Under the pieces are notes generated by a model, which searched no databases, was not told the DNA's origin, and saw nothing but the letters and a program-made list of their open reading frames with translations. From NCBI GenBank assembly GCA_030039095.1, contig JASHQP010000417.1, forward strand, positions 1-11,477: DNA of 11,477 nt, in the 5' to 3' direction. Positions 1-7,391 of the stretch are shown here, piece by piece (within the stretch, counting starts at the first letter, position 1; each line of letters begins with the position of its first letter). The stretch comes from Streptosporangiaceae bacterium. GTDB lineage: Bacteria > Actinomycetota > Actinomycetes > Streptosporangiales > Streptosporangiaceae. The translations under genes were made by a program, and so were the position numbers.

Positions 1-1669
1 TGGCGGGGACATGCCGGCACTGCGGCAGCACCCGCGGCCGTGGATCCCTGGCCAGCAGCGCGAACCCGCCGGAGGCAGCCGGCGCCAGGGCTGGCAGGCC
101 ATCCGTGAAGGCGCCCATCAGTGCCTGATCGACCGGGCCATCCGCGACCAGCACGTTCACGTCCGCGGCCAGGCGATCCGCAGCATCACCGGACCCCGTG
201 CCGAGCACCACGGCCATCCCGGCACCGTGGCCAATCCGGACGAGGTCGGCCAGGACCCGCTGGCCCATGACCTCGCACCCGTTGATCCAGGCCAAGCTAT
301 CCCCCGGTACGGACATTCCGGAGAGCTCGCCGCAGACGGCCGTCAGGTCGGCGGCGACCAGCCCGGCGATCATCGTGGCCGCGCCATGGTCGGCGCCGCC
401 GTCCAGCGAGAACAGGGCGACTCCCCGTCCCCTGACGGTCTGGCCGAGGCTGACCCGCGGCGCGTCCGCCGGCCCGGGCCCCAGCCAGCGTCCGAGCGCC
501 GACGCGCGCAGCCTGGGCAGCTGCACGGCGGGCGCGGCCACGGTGGCCGGATCAGCCTGGAGCAGTCCGGCCGACACGGCCGCCCGGTCGGTCAGCACGT
601 CGCGGCGCGGATGATACGGCGGGATCCTTGCTGCGCGCTCACGGAGCCCGTCCGGAGTGAGCAGGCCGGCGAGATCGTCCAGTACCGGCACCCGCCGGTC
701 GCCGGGGGCGGCGGCCTGGACCGCGAGCGCGTCGGTCAGGTAGGCGGCGCAGGAGCGCCGCTGCTGATCACCGACGTCGGCCCAGTCGATCGTGGCCATG
801 ACGAGCGCCGCCACCCGGGCGGGATCACCGCCACGCAGCGGCTCGTAGTGGCAGGGCCCGGCGGGCCCGAAACCGTGCAGCGGCGCGTCAGCCTCCGCGC
901 ACGCGGCAGCCAGCGACTCGGCGAGGTGCGCGGATCCGGCCAGGTCGATGACGATCACCGGCTTGCGCCGCCTGACCGCGGCGTGGGCAAGAGCGAACCC
1001 GCCCTGGTCCGCTGACGTCCCCGCGCAGAGCACACCGCCCTCGGCTTCCCGCCACGAAATGGCGGCGGGACGGCCGGTTGGCACGTCCACGCCGACGCAG
1101 CAGCCGTCCCTGGTCACGACGCCCGCGCCCGACCTGAGCCCGGCGGCGGTCGTTCGCCGGCGGGTGGTCACGATGAGGCCTGCGCGCCAGGGATGCCCGC
1201 CGCCGAGCCGCCGCTGCAGCCAGGACAGGCCGAAGGTCTCGGCGGAGGCCAGGATCAGCGCGAGCGGGAACTGCTCGGGCAGCCAGTGCGCGAGGCCGGA
1301 GTAGGCATCGGACAGGTGCAGCAGGTGCCCGGGATGCCCGCCGATCGCGCCCAGGTAGCCGAGCACGTGCCGGGGACCCGCGGTGAAGTCGCTCACCGCG
1401 CGGGACGGACCGATCGCGAGCGCCCAGACCAGGCCGGCCCCGGCCGGGGCCGTCAGCCATTCCGGCCGCCAGCGGGCGGCCCGGTCGACCACATACATGG
1501 CCGCGGTGAGCAACAGCGCCAGCTGCGCCAGCAGAAGGTGAGCCACCAGCAGCACGACCGCGATGACGGCTATTAACTCGCCGTGATGCGGCTTATCCCT
1601 CGGGGCGACCTGCGGCGCGCGTGGGGCGCGCGGGGCGCGCGGCGCCTGACCTGCTGCGGAATATGGCAT
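1..1669 (-). CDS. VirD4/TraG-like membrane-anchored ATPase-related protein, 3' end outside window
   Basis: A continuous frame of 556 codons runs from an ATG at 1669 (in-frame TGA at 1678) off the left edge. The N-terminus is Ala/Pro-rich with RAP repeats (residues 8-20). One or two membrane segments follow (about 32-60 and 76-88), then a soluble domain. Residues 212-290 read like the nucleotide-binding region of VirD4/TraG coupling proteins: GVLCAGTSADQGGFALAHA, then PVIVIDLAGSAHLAESL, then FGPAGPCHYEPLRGGDPA. Later, GRGVALFSLD (415-424) and DSLAWINGCEVMG (457-469) sit where the ATPase core and Walker B normally lie. The Walker A position has GG instead of GK[ST], and the second acidic motif reads NG, so it may be catalytically dead. 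The family call is by motif layout only. It could instead be another FtsK/HerA-like protein. The reading frame is certain; the function is tentative. The start has only a weak GGGAG about 12 nt upstream. Confidence 0.6.
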   Translation of the reverse strand, partial: MPYSAAGQAPRAPRAPRAPQVAPRDKPHHGELIAVIAVVLLVAHLLLAQLALLLTAAMYVVDRAARWRPEWLTAPAGAGLVWALAIGPSRAVSDFTAGPRHVLGYLGAIGGHPGHLLHLSDAYSGLAHWLPEQFPLALILASAETFGLSWLQRRLGGGHPWRAGLIVTTRRRTTAAGLRSGAGVVTRDGCCVGVDVPTGRPAAISWREAEGGVLCAGTSADQGGFALAHAAVRRRKPVIVIDLAGSAHLAESLAAACAEADAPLHGFGPAGPCHYEPLRGGDPARVAALVMATIDWADVGDQQRRSCAAYLTDALAVQAAAPGDRRVPVLDDLAGLLTPDGLRERAARIPPYHPRRDVLTDRAAVSAGLLQADPATVAAPAVQLPRLRASALGRWLGPGPADAPRVSLGQTVRGRGVALFSLDGGADHGAATMIAGLVAADLTAVCGELSGMSVPGDSLAWINGCEVMGQRVLADLVRIGHGAGMAVVLGTGSGDAADRLAADVNVLVADGPVDQALMGAFTDGLPALAPAASGGFALLARDPRPRVLPQCRHVPA

Positions 1670-1714
1670 ATCGGGTCAAGGCTCCCAGTCCTCGACCACG
1701 CGTGTCCAGGCTGC
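1648..1714 (-). repeat. Relic copy of the gntR 3' end and downstream sequence
   Basis: Read on the minus strand this stretch encodes AAWTRVVEDWEP followed by TGA. That closely matches the last 12 residues (AAWTHAVQDWEP) and stop of the GntR-type regulator that ends at 3252. The similarity continues past the stop: both copies read TGACCCGAT and then, after a few different bases, CCGCAGCAGGTC. The matching partner is 3227-3290. The ATG of the VirD4/TraG-like gene (1669) falls inside this copy, three codons after the relic stop. It is best explained as a leftover of a duplicated regulator gene. Confidence 0.7.
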
Positions 1715-1728
1715 CGGGAAAGTGCCGC

Positions 1729-1760
1729 GGGTGGAGGGGCGGGTGCCCGCCCCTCCACCC
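1729..1760 (-). terminator. Perfect 15-bp stem-loop downstream of pstS copy 1
   Basis: Positions 1729-1743 and 1746-1760 are perfect reverse complements around a 2-nt centre (TG). This very GC-rich hairpin starts 31 nt after the pstS stop. No clear T-run follows, which is common for actinobacterial terminators. A near-identical hairpin sits at the start of pstC (6206-6234). Confidence 0.75.
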
Positions 1761-1790
1761 GGCACGGGCGGTGCCGAAACTGGCAGCTGC

Positions 1791-2894
1791 TCAGCCCTCG
1801 AGCGAGCCGACCAGGGCCCGGGACACCGACAGCGTTGCCGACGGGATCGCCGTGCCGTAGGTCGCCGCCAGGTACTTCGAGGTGTCGCCGTTCGTGAGGA
1901 TCCAGGACAGGAACGCCTTGATGGCACTGGCCTCGGCGGCGCTCGGCTGGGCCTTCTTCACGATCGCGTACTCGTAGTTGATGATCGGGTACCCGGCGGG
2001 CGCCGACGTGTTTACCAGCTGCTCGGCGCCGTTGGCGGGCGCGGCCGGGAAGCTGGCCAGTGCGGCGTCGATCGCCGAGCTGGTGGCCGTGGCGTACTTG
2101 CCCGCCTTGTTGGCGAGGGCCGCCTGGCCGAGGCCAGCGGCGTCGGTCTTGGCCTCATAGCTGTTCCCGATGTAGGCGATGCAGTCCGGGGTGCTGCCGC
2201 AGCCGGTCACCATGCCGCCGTTGCCGGTCTCGGACAGCGCGCCCGGCACGGTCGGCCACGTGATGGTCGTGCCGATGTCGGTGGACGGCCACCCGCTCGG
2301 GTCCTGGGCGTTCAGGTACGAGGTGAACTGGAACGTGGCTCCCGAGCCGTCGGCGCGGTGCAGGGTGACGATCTTCGCCGACGGCAGCGCCGCGCCCGGG
2401 TTGAGCGCGGCGATCGCCGGATCATTCCAGGTAGTGATCTTGCCGGTGTAGATCTCCGCGAGAACCTTGCCGTTCAGGTTCAGCGACTTCACCCCCGGCA
2501 GGTTGTAGTTGACCATGATCGCGGCCACCGTGAGCGGGATGTTGAGCAGCCCGGGGTACTTCGCGAGGTCGGCGGCGGACAGGGGGGCATCGGACGCGCC
2601 GATGTTGACCAGGTCCTCGCCCGCGTCCGCGATTCCGACGCCCGACCCCGTGGAGCCCGACGTGATCGTCACGGCTGGGTTCGCGGTGCTGTAGGCCGTC
2701 TGCCAGGCGCCGAACAGCGGGAACAGGATCGTGCTGCCGGTCTCGGAGATCTCCTTGCCGGATGCGCTGAGCGCCGCCGCCGTGGACGTCGCCTTGGGCG
2801 CTGAGGTAGTTGAACTGCTGCTGCAGGCAGCCGCCAGCAGGGTAAGCGGGACCAGGGCGGCCGCTGTGCACATCAAGCGGATTCTGTTGGCCAC
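1791..2894 (-). CDS. pstS: Phosphate ABC transporter substrate-binding lipoprotein PstS, copy 1
   Basis: This 367-aa lipoprotein captures phosphate outside the membrane and passes it to PstC/PstA. The signal sequence ends in a lipobox LLAAAC with the lipidated Cys at residue 24, followed by a Ser/Thr-rich linker. Phosphate-site motifs are in family order: ETGSTILFP (51-59), TSGSTGSGVG (78-87), IGASDAPLS (98-106, with the Asp that selects phosphate over sulfate) and HRADGSGATF (179-188). In the last loop the usual SGT triplet reads SGA. Near the C-terminus is [12 protein letters not shown] (301-312), also usual for PstS. The GTG start has GAAGGAG 7 nt upstream. It is the last gene of the pst cluster, 357 bp after gntR, with its own AT-rich upstream region. 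It is colinear with the PstS at 6267-7370. Confidence 0.95.
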   Translation of the reverse strand: MANRIRLMCTAAALVPLTLLAAACSSSSTTSAPKATSTAAALSASGKEISETGSTILFPLFGAWQTAYSTANPAVTITSGSTGSGVGIADAGEDLVNIGASDAPLSAADLAKYPGLLNIPLTVAAIMVNYNLPGVKSLNLNGKVLAEIYTGKITTWNDPAIAALNPGAALPSAKIVTLHRADGSGATFQFTSYLNAQDPSGWPSTDIGTTITWPTVPGALSETGNGGMVTGCGSTPDCIAYIGNSYEAKTDAAGLGQAALANKAGKYATATSSAIDAALASFPAAPANGAEQLVNTSAPAGYPIINYEYAIVKKAQPSAAEASAIKAFLSWILTNGDTSKYLAATYGTAIPSATLSVSRALVGSLEG

Positions 2895-2913
2895 CAGGGG
2901 ACTCCTTCACTAA

Positions 2914-2965
2914 TGCACGCCGACGGCGTGCGCTACACGACTCGCACGCGGCGCGTGCGATGAGG
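2914..2965 (-). repeat. Twin-hairpin pstS leader element, copy 1
   Basis: Two stem-loops stand directly before the pstS Shine-Dalgarno. One is formed by 2942-2949 and 2953-2960 (TCGCACGC/GCGTGCGA, 3-nt loop). The other is formed by 2915-2922 and 2924-2931 (GCACGCCG/CGGCGTGC). The same arrangement precedes pstS copy 2 at 7392-7442 with nearly the same sequence. The two hairpins share arm sequences, so their arms could exchange partners. Confidence 0.7.
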
Positions 2966-3000
2966 GTCCGCGCGGGCCTGCGTGCCCGCCCGGCGCGGGG

Positions 3001-3055
3001 TCTAGTACTCGATATTTCCTATATTCATAGTAGGCTTATAGGTTATATGTGTGCC
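3001..3055 (-). promoter_or_regulatory. AT-rich island upstream of pstS copy 1, likely promoter and/or operator
   Basis: About 50 bases here are strongly A+T-rich in an otherwise very GC-rich window. They contain CCTATA (3018-3023) and its inverse TATAGG (3037-3042), 13 nt apart, and several TATA-like words such as TATAACCTATAA on the minus strand. The island lies 110-160 nt upstream of the pstS start. I read it as a separate promoter or a regulator-binding site for pstS copy 1. No exact -35/-10 pair is assigned. No counterpart is seen upstream of pstS copy 2. Confidence 0.45.
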
Positions 3056-3064
3056 GCACCTCCT

Positions 3065-3139
3065 TCCCTGCTACAGGGACGGGGTGCTAACGGCGGCGCA
3101 ACGTGGTGCTACCGGCGGCGCAACGGGCTAGCCCCGTTT
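3065..3139. repeat. 20-bp direct repeat flanked by two short hairpins in the gntR-pstS gap
   Basis: The sequence GTGCTAmCGGCGGCGCAACG occurs at 3084-3103 and 3106-3125 with a single mismatch (22-bp period). It is flanked by a perfect 6-bp hairpin at 3065-3079 (TCCCTG-CTA-CAGGGA) and by another at 3122-3138 (AACGGG/CCCGTT), which could be a weak terminator about 115 nt after gntR. The repeat units are seen directly; their role is unknown. Confidence 0.5.
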
Positions 3140-3205
3140 GTGGGTCACGGTCACCAGGATGATCTTCAGGGTGAGCGCGCGGCGGGCCGTACGGCACACG
3201 GCCGG

Positions 3206-3241
3206 CCGGACCTGCTGCGGATACCGGACCTGCTGCGGATA
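3206..3241. repeat. Exact tandem duplication of an 18-bp unit
   Basis: CCGGACCTGCTGCGGATA is repeated head to tail at 3206-3223 and 3224-3241, just downstream of the gntR stop. The core GACCTGCTGCGG occurs a third time at 1648-1659, within the relic of the gntR tail. Confidence 0.7.
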
Positions 3242-3251
3242 AAGGATCGGG

Positions 3252-4283
3252 TCACGGTTCCCAGTCCTGCACCGCGTGCGTCCAGGCCGCGGACGAAGCG
3301 CCCTCCGCACTGACCTCGCTCGGCCTGGCCCGGCTGACCTCGCTCGGCCGGCTGGCCCGGCTGGCCTCGCCGTTCGCCACCAGCTGGCCGCCCGACTCGA
3401 CCACGATCCGGAACAGGTCGGGGCGGAACACCGCAATGGTCAGCGCCACTGGCCTATCCTCATCGGGATCATCGAACCGCACCGTCACGAGCGCGGCCGG
3501 CTGGCCAGCGGACAGCCGCAGGCTCCTGGCGACCGAGGGCGGCGGGAGCTGCATCTCCACGTGCACCGCACGCGGCTCGCCCACCGGCACGAGCTCGCCG
3601 TGCTCGGTATCCGGCCGGGCCGGGGTGGTGATCGGCAGCAGGCTGATGCCGGTCGCGCCCTGGCTGCTCTCAGCGTTGATGAACGGTCCTGCCATTTCCT
3701 TGAGCATGTAGGTCGTGCAGAACGCCGCCGGCTCGCCGTTCGCCGTCCACTGCACCCGGACAACGCCCACCAGGTCGGCGGGCGGAATCCGCAGCGCCCA
3801 CCCGATGTCCTCGGGAACCTGGCGCCAGGAGGCCTGGCGGCTCCGGCACACGATCTGCCCGCCCATCGGGTCGGCGAAGGAGCCAAGGCCCGGTATGCCC
3901 TCGATCGGGATGAGGTACTCGGCCGGGCTGACCCGGTACAGCTGCCCGTCCGGCAGCCGGCGGACCAGATGCCTGCTCGACAGCTCGTCGACGGCGGCGT
4001 CGATCTCGGCGGTGCTGACGTTGTACCGCCGCGCCAGCGCGGTGTGCCGCGGCAGCCGCCAGCCGGGCTCGTGGTGCACGAGCGAGGCGGCGATCCGGTC
4101 CGCGAGCACTCCGACCGCAGGTCGGGACAGCCCGCGCTCGCGGGGCCCTCCGACCGCGGCGCCCACACCCGCGCCGCCGTCACGGCCCTCTCGGTCCAGG
4201 CCGCTACCCGCGGACATGCGGACCTGCGCGAATGCTGACCTGCCTCCCCCCTCCCGAACCGGTTCCTCGCTGGCCCCCGGCAC
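3252..4283 (-). CDS. GntR family (HutC-like) transcriptional regulator inside the pst cluster
   Basis: This is probably a ligand-responsive DNA-binding repressor. Numbered from the upstream GTG at 4292, a Gly/Arg-rich N-terminus is followed by a winged helix-turn-helix (about 58-122: LADRIAASL, GWRLPRHTALARRYNVSTAEIDAAVDEL, then RRLPDGQLYRV). A UTRA-like effector domain spans about 130-303. A 43-residue tail contains RPSEVS twice and ends AAWTHAVQDWEP. A GTG at 4292 overlaps the pstA stop (GTGA), but its GGAG lies too close. GTG at 4283 has that GGAG 8 nt upstream and is preferred. The gene directly follows pstA, so it is likely cotranscribed and may control the pst genes. In mycobacteria the HutC-type regulator PhnF controls a phosphate/phosphonate transporter, which makes a link to phosphate plausible but unproven. 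UTRA assignment is moderate; GntR-type wHTH is good. Confidence 0.8.
   Translation of the reverse strand: MPGASEEPVREGGGRSAFAQVRMSAGSGLDREGRDGGAGVGAAVGGPRERGLSRPAVGVLADRIAASLVHHEPGWRLPRHTALARRYNVSTAEIDAAVDELSSRHLVRRLPDGQLYRVSPAEYLIPIEGIPGLGSFADPMGGQIVCRSRQASWRQVPEDIGWALRIPPADLVGVVRVQWTANGEPAAFCTTYMLKEMAGPFINAESSQGATGISLLPITTPARPDTEHGELVPVGEPRAVHVEMQLPPPSVARSLRLSAGQPAALVTVRFDDPDEDRPVALTIAVFRPDLFRIVVESGGQLVANGEASRASRPSEVSRARPSEVSAEGASSAAWTHAVQDWEP
3310..3349. repeat. 24-bp period direct repeat within the gntR tail
   Basis: CTGACCTCGCTCGGCC occurs at 3310-3325 and 3334-3349, separated by TGGCCCGG. It produces the duplicated peptide RPSEVS, 8 residues apart, near the C-terminus of the regulator. 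It looks like a small in-frame tandem expansion in a probably disordered tail. Confidence 0.65.
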
Positions 4284-4288
4284 GGCCG

Positions 4289-5188
4289 TCACTCCGCATA
4301 ACGCCGGGAGATCGCGACGATCACCCGTCCCAGGATGATGATGATCAGGACGAACACCAGCAGGATCAGCGCGGCGTCGTAGGACAGGATCAGGCCCGAG
4401 GCCGTCCCGGCGTCCCAGAAATTGAAGATCGCGTAGGTGAGGAAGGCCACCGGCGCGTGGGTCAGCTGCAGCGTCGGGTTCAGGTCTGTCCAGCCCGCCG
4501 TGTACAGCAACGGCGCAGTCTCGCCGACCGAGATCGCGATCGCCACGAGCATGCCGGTGATCATGCCGGGCAGCGCGGACTTGAGCACGATCTTCCGCAG
4601 CGTCCAGCCGGGCGAGATGCCGAGCGCCTCCGCGCCCTCGCGGTACGAGGCGGGCACCTGCAGCAGCGACGTCTCGGTCGCCTTGGTGATGTACGGGATC
4701 GTGATCACCGATAGCACCAGCACGGCGGGCAGCAAGCCGAAGCCCCAGTGCAGGCCGATCACCAGGGTGAGGTAGCCGACCAGGCCGAGAACGATCGAGG
4801 GGATGCCGGACAGCACCTCGTAGCCGCCGCGCAGCACCGACCGGTGCCGGCCAACGGCGAACTCGGCCAGGTACAGGCCGGTGAGGACGCTGATCGTGCC
4901 GCCGACGATCAGCACACCGACGGTGATCAGCAGTGTGCCGAGGATTGCCTGCTCGAGCCCGCCGGCGTCACCGGACGTGGTGTCCGTGGTCAGCACGCTG
5001 AACTGGAAGTGCGGGATCGCCCGCACGACGACCCCCCCGGCCAGCCAGATCGCAGGGCCGACGATGACGAGCAGCGCGATCCCGCAGAGAATCCAGAACA
5101 CCGCGTTGCTGATCTTCCGGCCCGGCGGCACTCGGGTCCAGTCGGCGGTCCCGCTGCTCGCGGCCGATGTACTGTGCCTCACGGTCAT
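4289..5188 (-). CDS. pstA: Phosphate ABC transporter permease PstA
   Basis: This inner-membrane permease of 299 aa pairs with PstC to form the phosphate channel. A cytoplasmic N-terminus of about 28 residues precedes six predicted membrane segments, the first at about 29-55 and the last at about 268-292. The signature [17 protein letters not shown] (126-142) and the EAA loop [20 protein letters not shown] (183-202), which docks onto PstB, are both present. [13 protein letters not shown] (220-232) is also typical. The ATG start has AAGGGGG 9 nt upstream and lies 3 nt after the pstC stop. The stop overlaps an upstream GTG of gntR. Length is normal for the family. Confidence 0.96.
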   Translation of the reverse strand: MTVRHSTSAASSGTADWTRVPPGRKISNAVFWILCGIALLVIVGPAIWLAGGVVVRAIPHFQFSVLTTDTTSGDAGGLEQAILGTLLITVGVLIVGGTISVLTGLYLAEFAVGRHRSVLRGGYEVLSGIPSIVLGLVGYLTLVIGLHWGFGLLPAVLVLSVITIPYITKATETSLLQVPASYREGAEALGISPGWTLRKIVLKSALPGMITGMLVAIAISVGETAPLLYTAGWTDLNPTLQLTHAPVAFLTYAIFNFWDAGTASGLILSYDAALILLVFVLIIIILGRVIVAISRRYAE

Positions 5189-5191
5189 CGC

Positions 5192-6262
5192 TTACAGCCC
5201 CCTTCCGACCGGCAGCGCGGTGCCGGACACCCGCCGCACCATCAGCCGCGCGACCACGTTCGTGGCCAGGGTGATCACCATCAGGATCAGGGCCAGCTCG
5301 GCGAACGCGCTGACGTCCATCCGGTCCGTGATCGCGGTGTCGAGGTTCTGCACGATGTTGGCGGCGATGGTGATCATGGCGCCATACAGGTTGTTGGGCA
5401 GCGCGCCCAGCGCGACGCCGCAGACCATGGCGACCGCGATCGTCTCGCCGATCGCCCGGCCCAGGCCGAGCACGGCCGCGCCGATCAGACCAGCGCCGAC
5501 CCACGGCAGGGTCACCTTCCGTGCGGCCTGAGAGTCCGACATCCCGAGCGCGATCGCGCCCTCACGCGGCAGCAGCGGCACGCCGCGGATGAGGTCGCGG
5601 GACGTGGACGCCACGATCGGGATCACCATGATCGCAAGGATCAGGCCGGAGGTCAGCAGGCCCTGGCCGTTGCCGGCGTCGCCGTGGAAGAAGCCGAGGC
5701 CGGGCCAGTTGGGAATGACCTTGATGATGACCGGGGAGATATGGTGGGCGATGAACGGGCCGAAGGTCAGCGCGCCCCACAGGCCGATGATCACGCTGGG
5801 TATACCGGCCAGCAGCTCGATGAACCCGCCGATCACGCTCGCGGCCCGCCTGGGCAGCCGCTCGACGATCGCCAGTGCGGCTCCGATCGACACCGGGACC
5901 GCGATGATCAGTGCGATCGCCGAGGTCGCGAGCGTGCCGAGGATCTCCGGCAGCGCGCCGAACTCCTCGCCGGCCAGGTGGGTGACGCCATCCGAGGTCA
6001 CCGGCGTGGCGTACTGGGAACCGAAGTTCCAGGTCTTTCCCGTGAAGATGTGCAGGCCACTGAACCTTATCGCCGGGATCGCCTGAAGGATCAGCGTGAT
6101 CAGCACGAAGAACAGCATGAGCAACGGCACCACGGCACCGCCGCGGCCGAGCCACATGACCAGGCCGCCGTTGCGGATGAAGTTGCGGAGCGAGGCGCCG
6201 GTCCGGCGGAGGGGCGGGTTACCCGCCCCTCCGCTCGGCACGGCCGGTGCTGTGGCTGCCAT
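5192..6262 (-). CDS. pstC: Phosphate ABC transporter permease PstC
   Basis: This 356-aa inner-membrane permease is the partner of PstA. TM1 is at about 42-64. A long extracytoplasmic loop (about 65-105) is usual for PstC. The signature [19 protein letters not shown] (149-167), the EAA loop [20 protein letters not shown] (233-252) and [13 protein letters not shown] (268-280) are present. The ATG begins 4 nt after the pstS stop and has no clear Shine-Dalgarno, so translation may be coupled to pstS. Codons about 10-19 contain a 13-14 bp perfect hairpin that is duplicated downstream of pstS copy 1. The first 20-35 residues are therefore suspicious: an alternative ATG at residue 36 (MWLGRGG) would exclude the hairpin. 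Confidence 0.95.
   Translation of the reverse strand: MAATAPAVPSGGAGNPPLRRTGASLRNFIRNGGLVMWLGRGGAVVPLLMLFFVLITLILQAIPAIRFSGLHIFTGKTWNFGSQYATPVTSDGVTHLAGEEFGALPEILGTLATSAIALIIAVPVSIGAALAIVERLPRRAASVIGGFIELLAGIPSVIIGLWGALTFGPFIAHHISPVIIKVIPNWPGLGFFHGDAGNGQGLLTSGLILAIMVIPIVASTSRDLIRGVPLLPREGAIALGMSDSQAARKVTLPWVGAGLIGAAVLGLGRAIGETIAVAMVCGVALGALPNNLYGAMITIAANIVQNLDTAITDRMDVSAFAELALILMVITLATNVVARLMVRRVSGTALPVGRGL
6206..6234 (-). terminator. Intercistronic-type hairpin inside the 5' end of pstC
   Basis: GCGGAGGGGCGGG (6206-6218) pairs perfectly with CCCGCCCCTCCGC (6222-6234) around TTA. It lies about 33 nt after the pstS copy 2 stop and is closely similar to the terminator hairpin at 1729-1760. Here it is within the pstC reading frame. 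It may act as an mRNA-stabilising or partially terminating structure that keeps PstS levels above those of the permeases. The function is inferred. Confidence 0.6.
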
Positions 6263-6266
6263 CAGA

Positions 6267-7370
6267 TCAGCTGCCGATGGAGCTGACCAGGCTCTGAGCC
6301 GTAGACAGCGTGCCCGAGGGCAGCGCCAGGAAGCCCACCGTGGACAGGTTCTTCGCGGAGTCGCCGGTGGTGAGGATCCAGGACAGGAACGCCTTGACAG
6401 CCTTGGCCTCGGCGGCGCTCGGCTGGGTCTTCTTCACGATCCCGTACTCGTAGTTGATGATCGGGTATCCGGCGGCGGCCGACGTGTTGATCAGCGCCTC
6501 GGCACCGCTGGACGGAGCGGCCGGGAAGCTGGCCAGCGCGGCCTGCTGTGAGGACGTGTTGTCCTGGACGTACTTGCCCGCCTTGTTCGCGAGCGCCGCC
6601 GACGCGAGGCCGGCCGCCGCTGCCTTGGCGTCGTAGCTGACCCCGATGTAGGCGATGCAGCCCTTGGTGCTGCCGCATCCGGTCACCATGCCGCCGCTGC
6701 CGGTCTCGGCCAGCGCGCCAGGCGCCGACGGCCAGGTGATCGTGGTGCCGACGTTGGACGACGGCCACGCGCTGGCGTCCTGGGCGCTCAGGTAGGACGT
6801 GAACAGGAACGTGCTGCCCGAGCTGTCCGCGCGGTGCAGGGTGACGATCTTCTCCGACGGCAGCGTCACGCCGGGGTTGAGCTTGGCGATCGCCGCGTCG
6901 TTCCAGGTGGTGATCTTGCCGCTGTAGATCTGGGCCAGCACGGTCCCGTTCAGGTTCAGCGACTTGATCCCGGGCAGGTTGTAGAACACCTGGACCGACG
7001 CCACCGCGAGCGGGATGTTCAGCAGACCCGGGTACTTCTCGAGGTCCGACGCGGAAAGGTACGCATCGGATGCGCCGATGTTCACGAGCCCCTCGCTGGC
7101 GTCGGCGATGCCGGTGCCCGACCCCGTCGCGCCCGAGGTGATCGTCACGGCCGGGTTCGCGGTGCTGTAGGCCGTCTGCCAGGTGCCGAACAGCGGGAAC
7201 AGCAGCGTGCTGCCGGTCTCGGAGATCGACTTGCCGGTTGCATTGAGCGCCGACGCCGTGGACGTCGCCTTGGGCGTCGAACTCGAACTGCTGCTGCAGG
7301 CAGCCGCCAGCAGCGTGAGCGGGACCAGGGCGGCCGCTGTGCACACCAAGCGGATCCTTCTATTGGCCAC
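6267..7370 (-). CDS. pstS: Phosphate ABC transporter substrate-binding lipoprotein PstS, copy 2
   Basis: This 367-aa lipoprotein is the colinear paralogue of the PstS at 1791-2894, about three quarters identical by eye and least alike after residue 340. The lipobox is LLAAAC with Cys25, followed by a Ser-rich linker. The phosphate-site motifs are ETGSTLLFP (51-59), [10 protein letters not shown] (78-87), IGASDAYLS (98-106) and [10 protein letters not shown] (179-188), where the usual GSGT reads SSGS. The GTG start has AAAGGAG 9 nt upstream. It sits between pstB and pstC, 140 bp after the pstB stop, with a structured leader. The stop is 4 nt before the pstC ATG. This copy is presumably the main partner of PstCAB. 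Confidence 0.95.
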   Translation of the reverse strand: MANRRIRLVCTAAALVPLTLLAAACSSSSSSTPKATSTASALNATGKSISETGSTLLFPLFGTWQTAYSTANPAVTITSGATGSGTGIADASEGLVNIGASDAYLSASDLEKYPGLLNIPLAVASVQVFYNLPGIKSLNLNGTVLAQIYSGKITTWNDAAIAKLNPGVTLPSEKIVTLHRADSSGSTFLFTSYLSAQDASAWPSSNVGTTITWPSAPGALAETGSGGMVTGCGSTKGCIAYIGVSYDAKAAAAGLASAALANKAGKYVQDNTSSQQAALASFPAAPSSGAEALINTSAAAGYPIINYEYGIVKKTQPSAAEAKAVKAFLSWILTTGDSAKNLSTVGFLALPSGTLSTAQSLVSSIGS

Positions 7371-7391
7371 CGGGGAATACTCCTTTGCTTT

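Noticed and set aside
11..1015. 334-codon plus-strand open frame
   Set aside because: Product is Arg/Gly/His/Gln-rich with no recognisable domain; it is antisense to the continuous minus-strand VirD4/TraG-like frame, which has membrane segments and motifs.
888..1460. 190-codon minus-strand open frame
   Set aside because: Arg/Ala-rich product in a shifted frame of the same strand as the VirD4/TraG-like gene; typical GC-rich shadow frame.
1722..2804. 360-codon plus-strand open frame
   Set aside because: Antisense to pstS copy 1, low-complexity Arg/Gly-rich product, no family resemblance.
3065..3241. Clustered short repeats as a possible CRISPR or mobile-element end
   Set aside because: Only two units each, spacers of 0-2 bases, no cas or transposase gene and no target-site duplication seen.
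3276..4238. 320-codon plus-strand open frame
   Set aside because: Antisense to the GntR-type regulator, compositionally biased and without motifs.
4748..6286. 512-codon plus-strand open frame
   Set aside because: Antisense to pstA and pstC, Asp/Arg/Gln/His-rich product with no domain; both permeases are unmistakable on the other strand.
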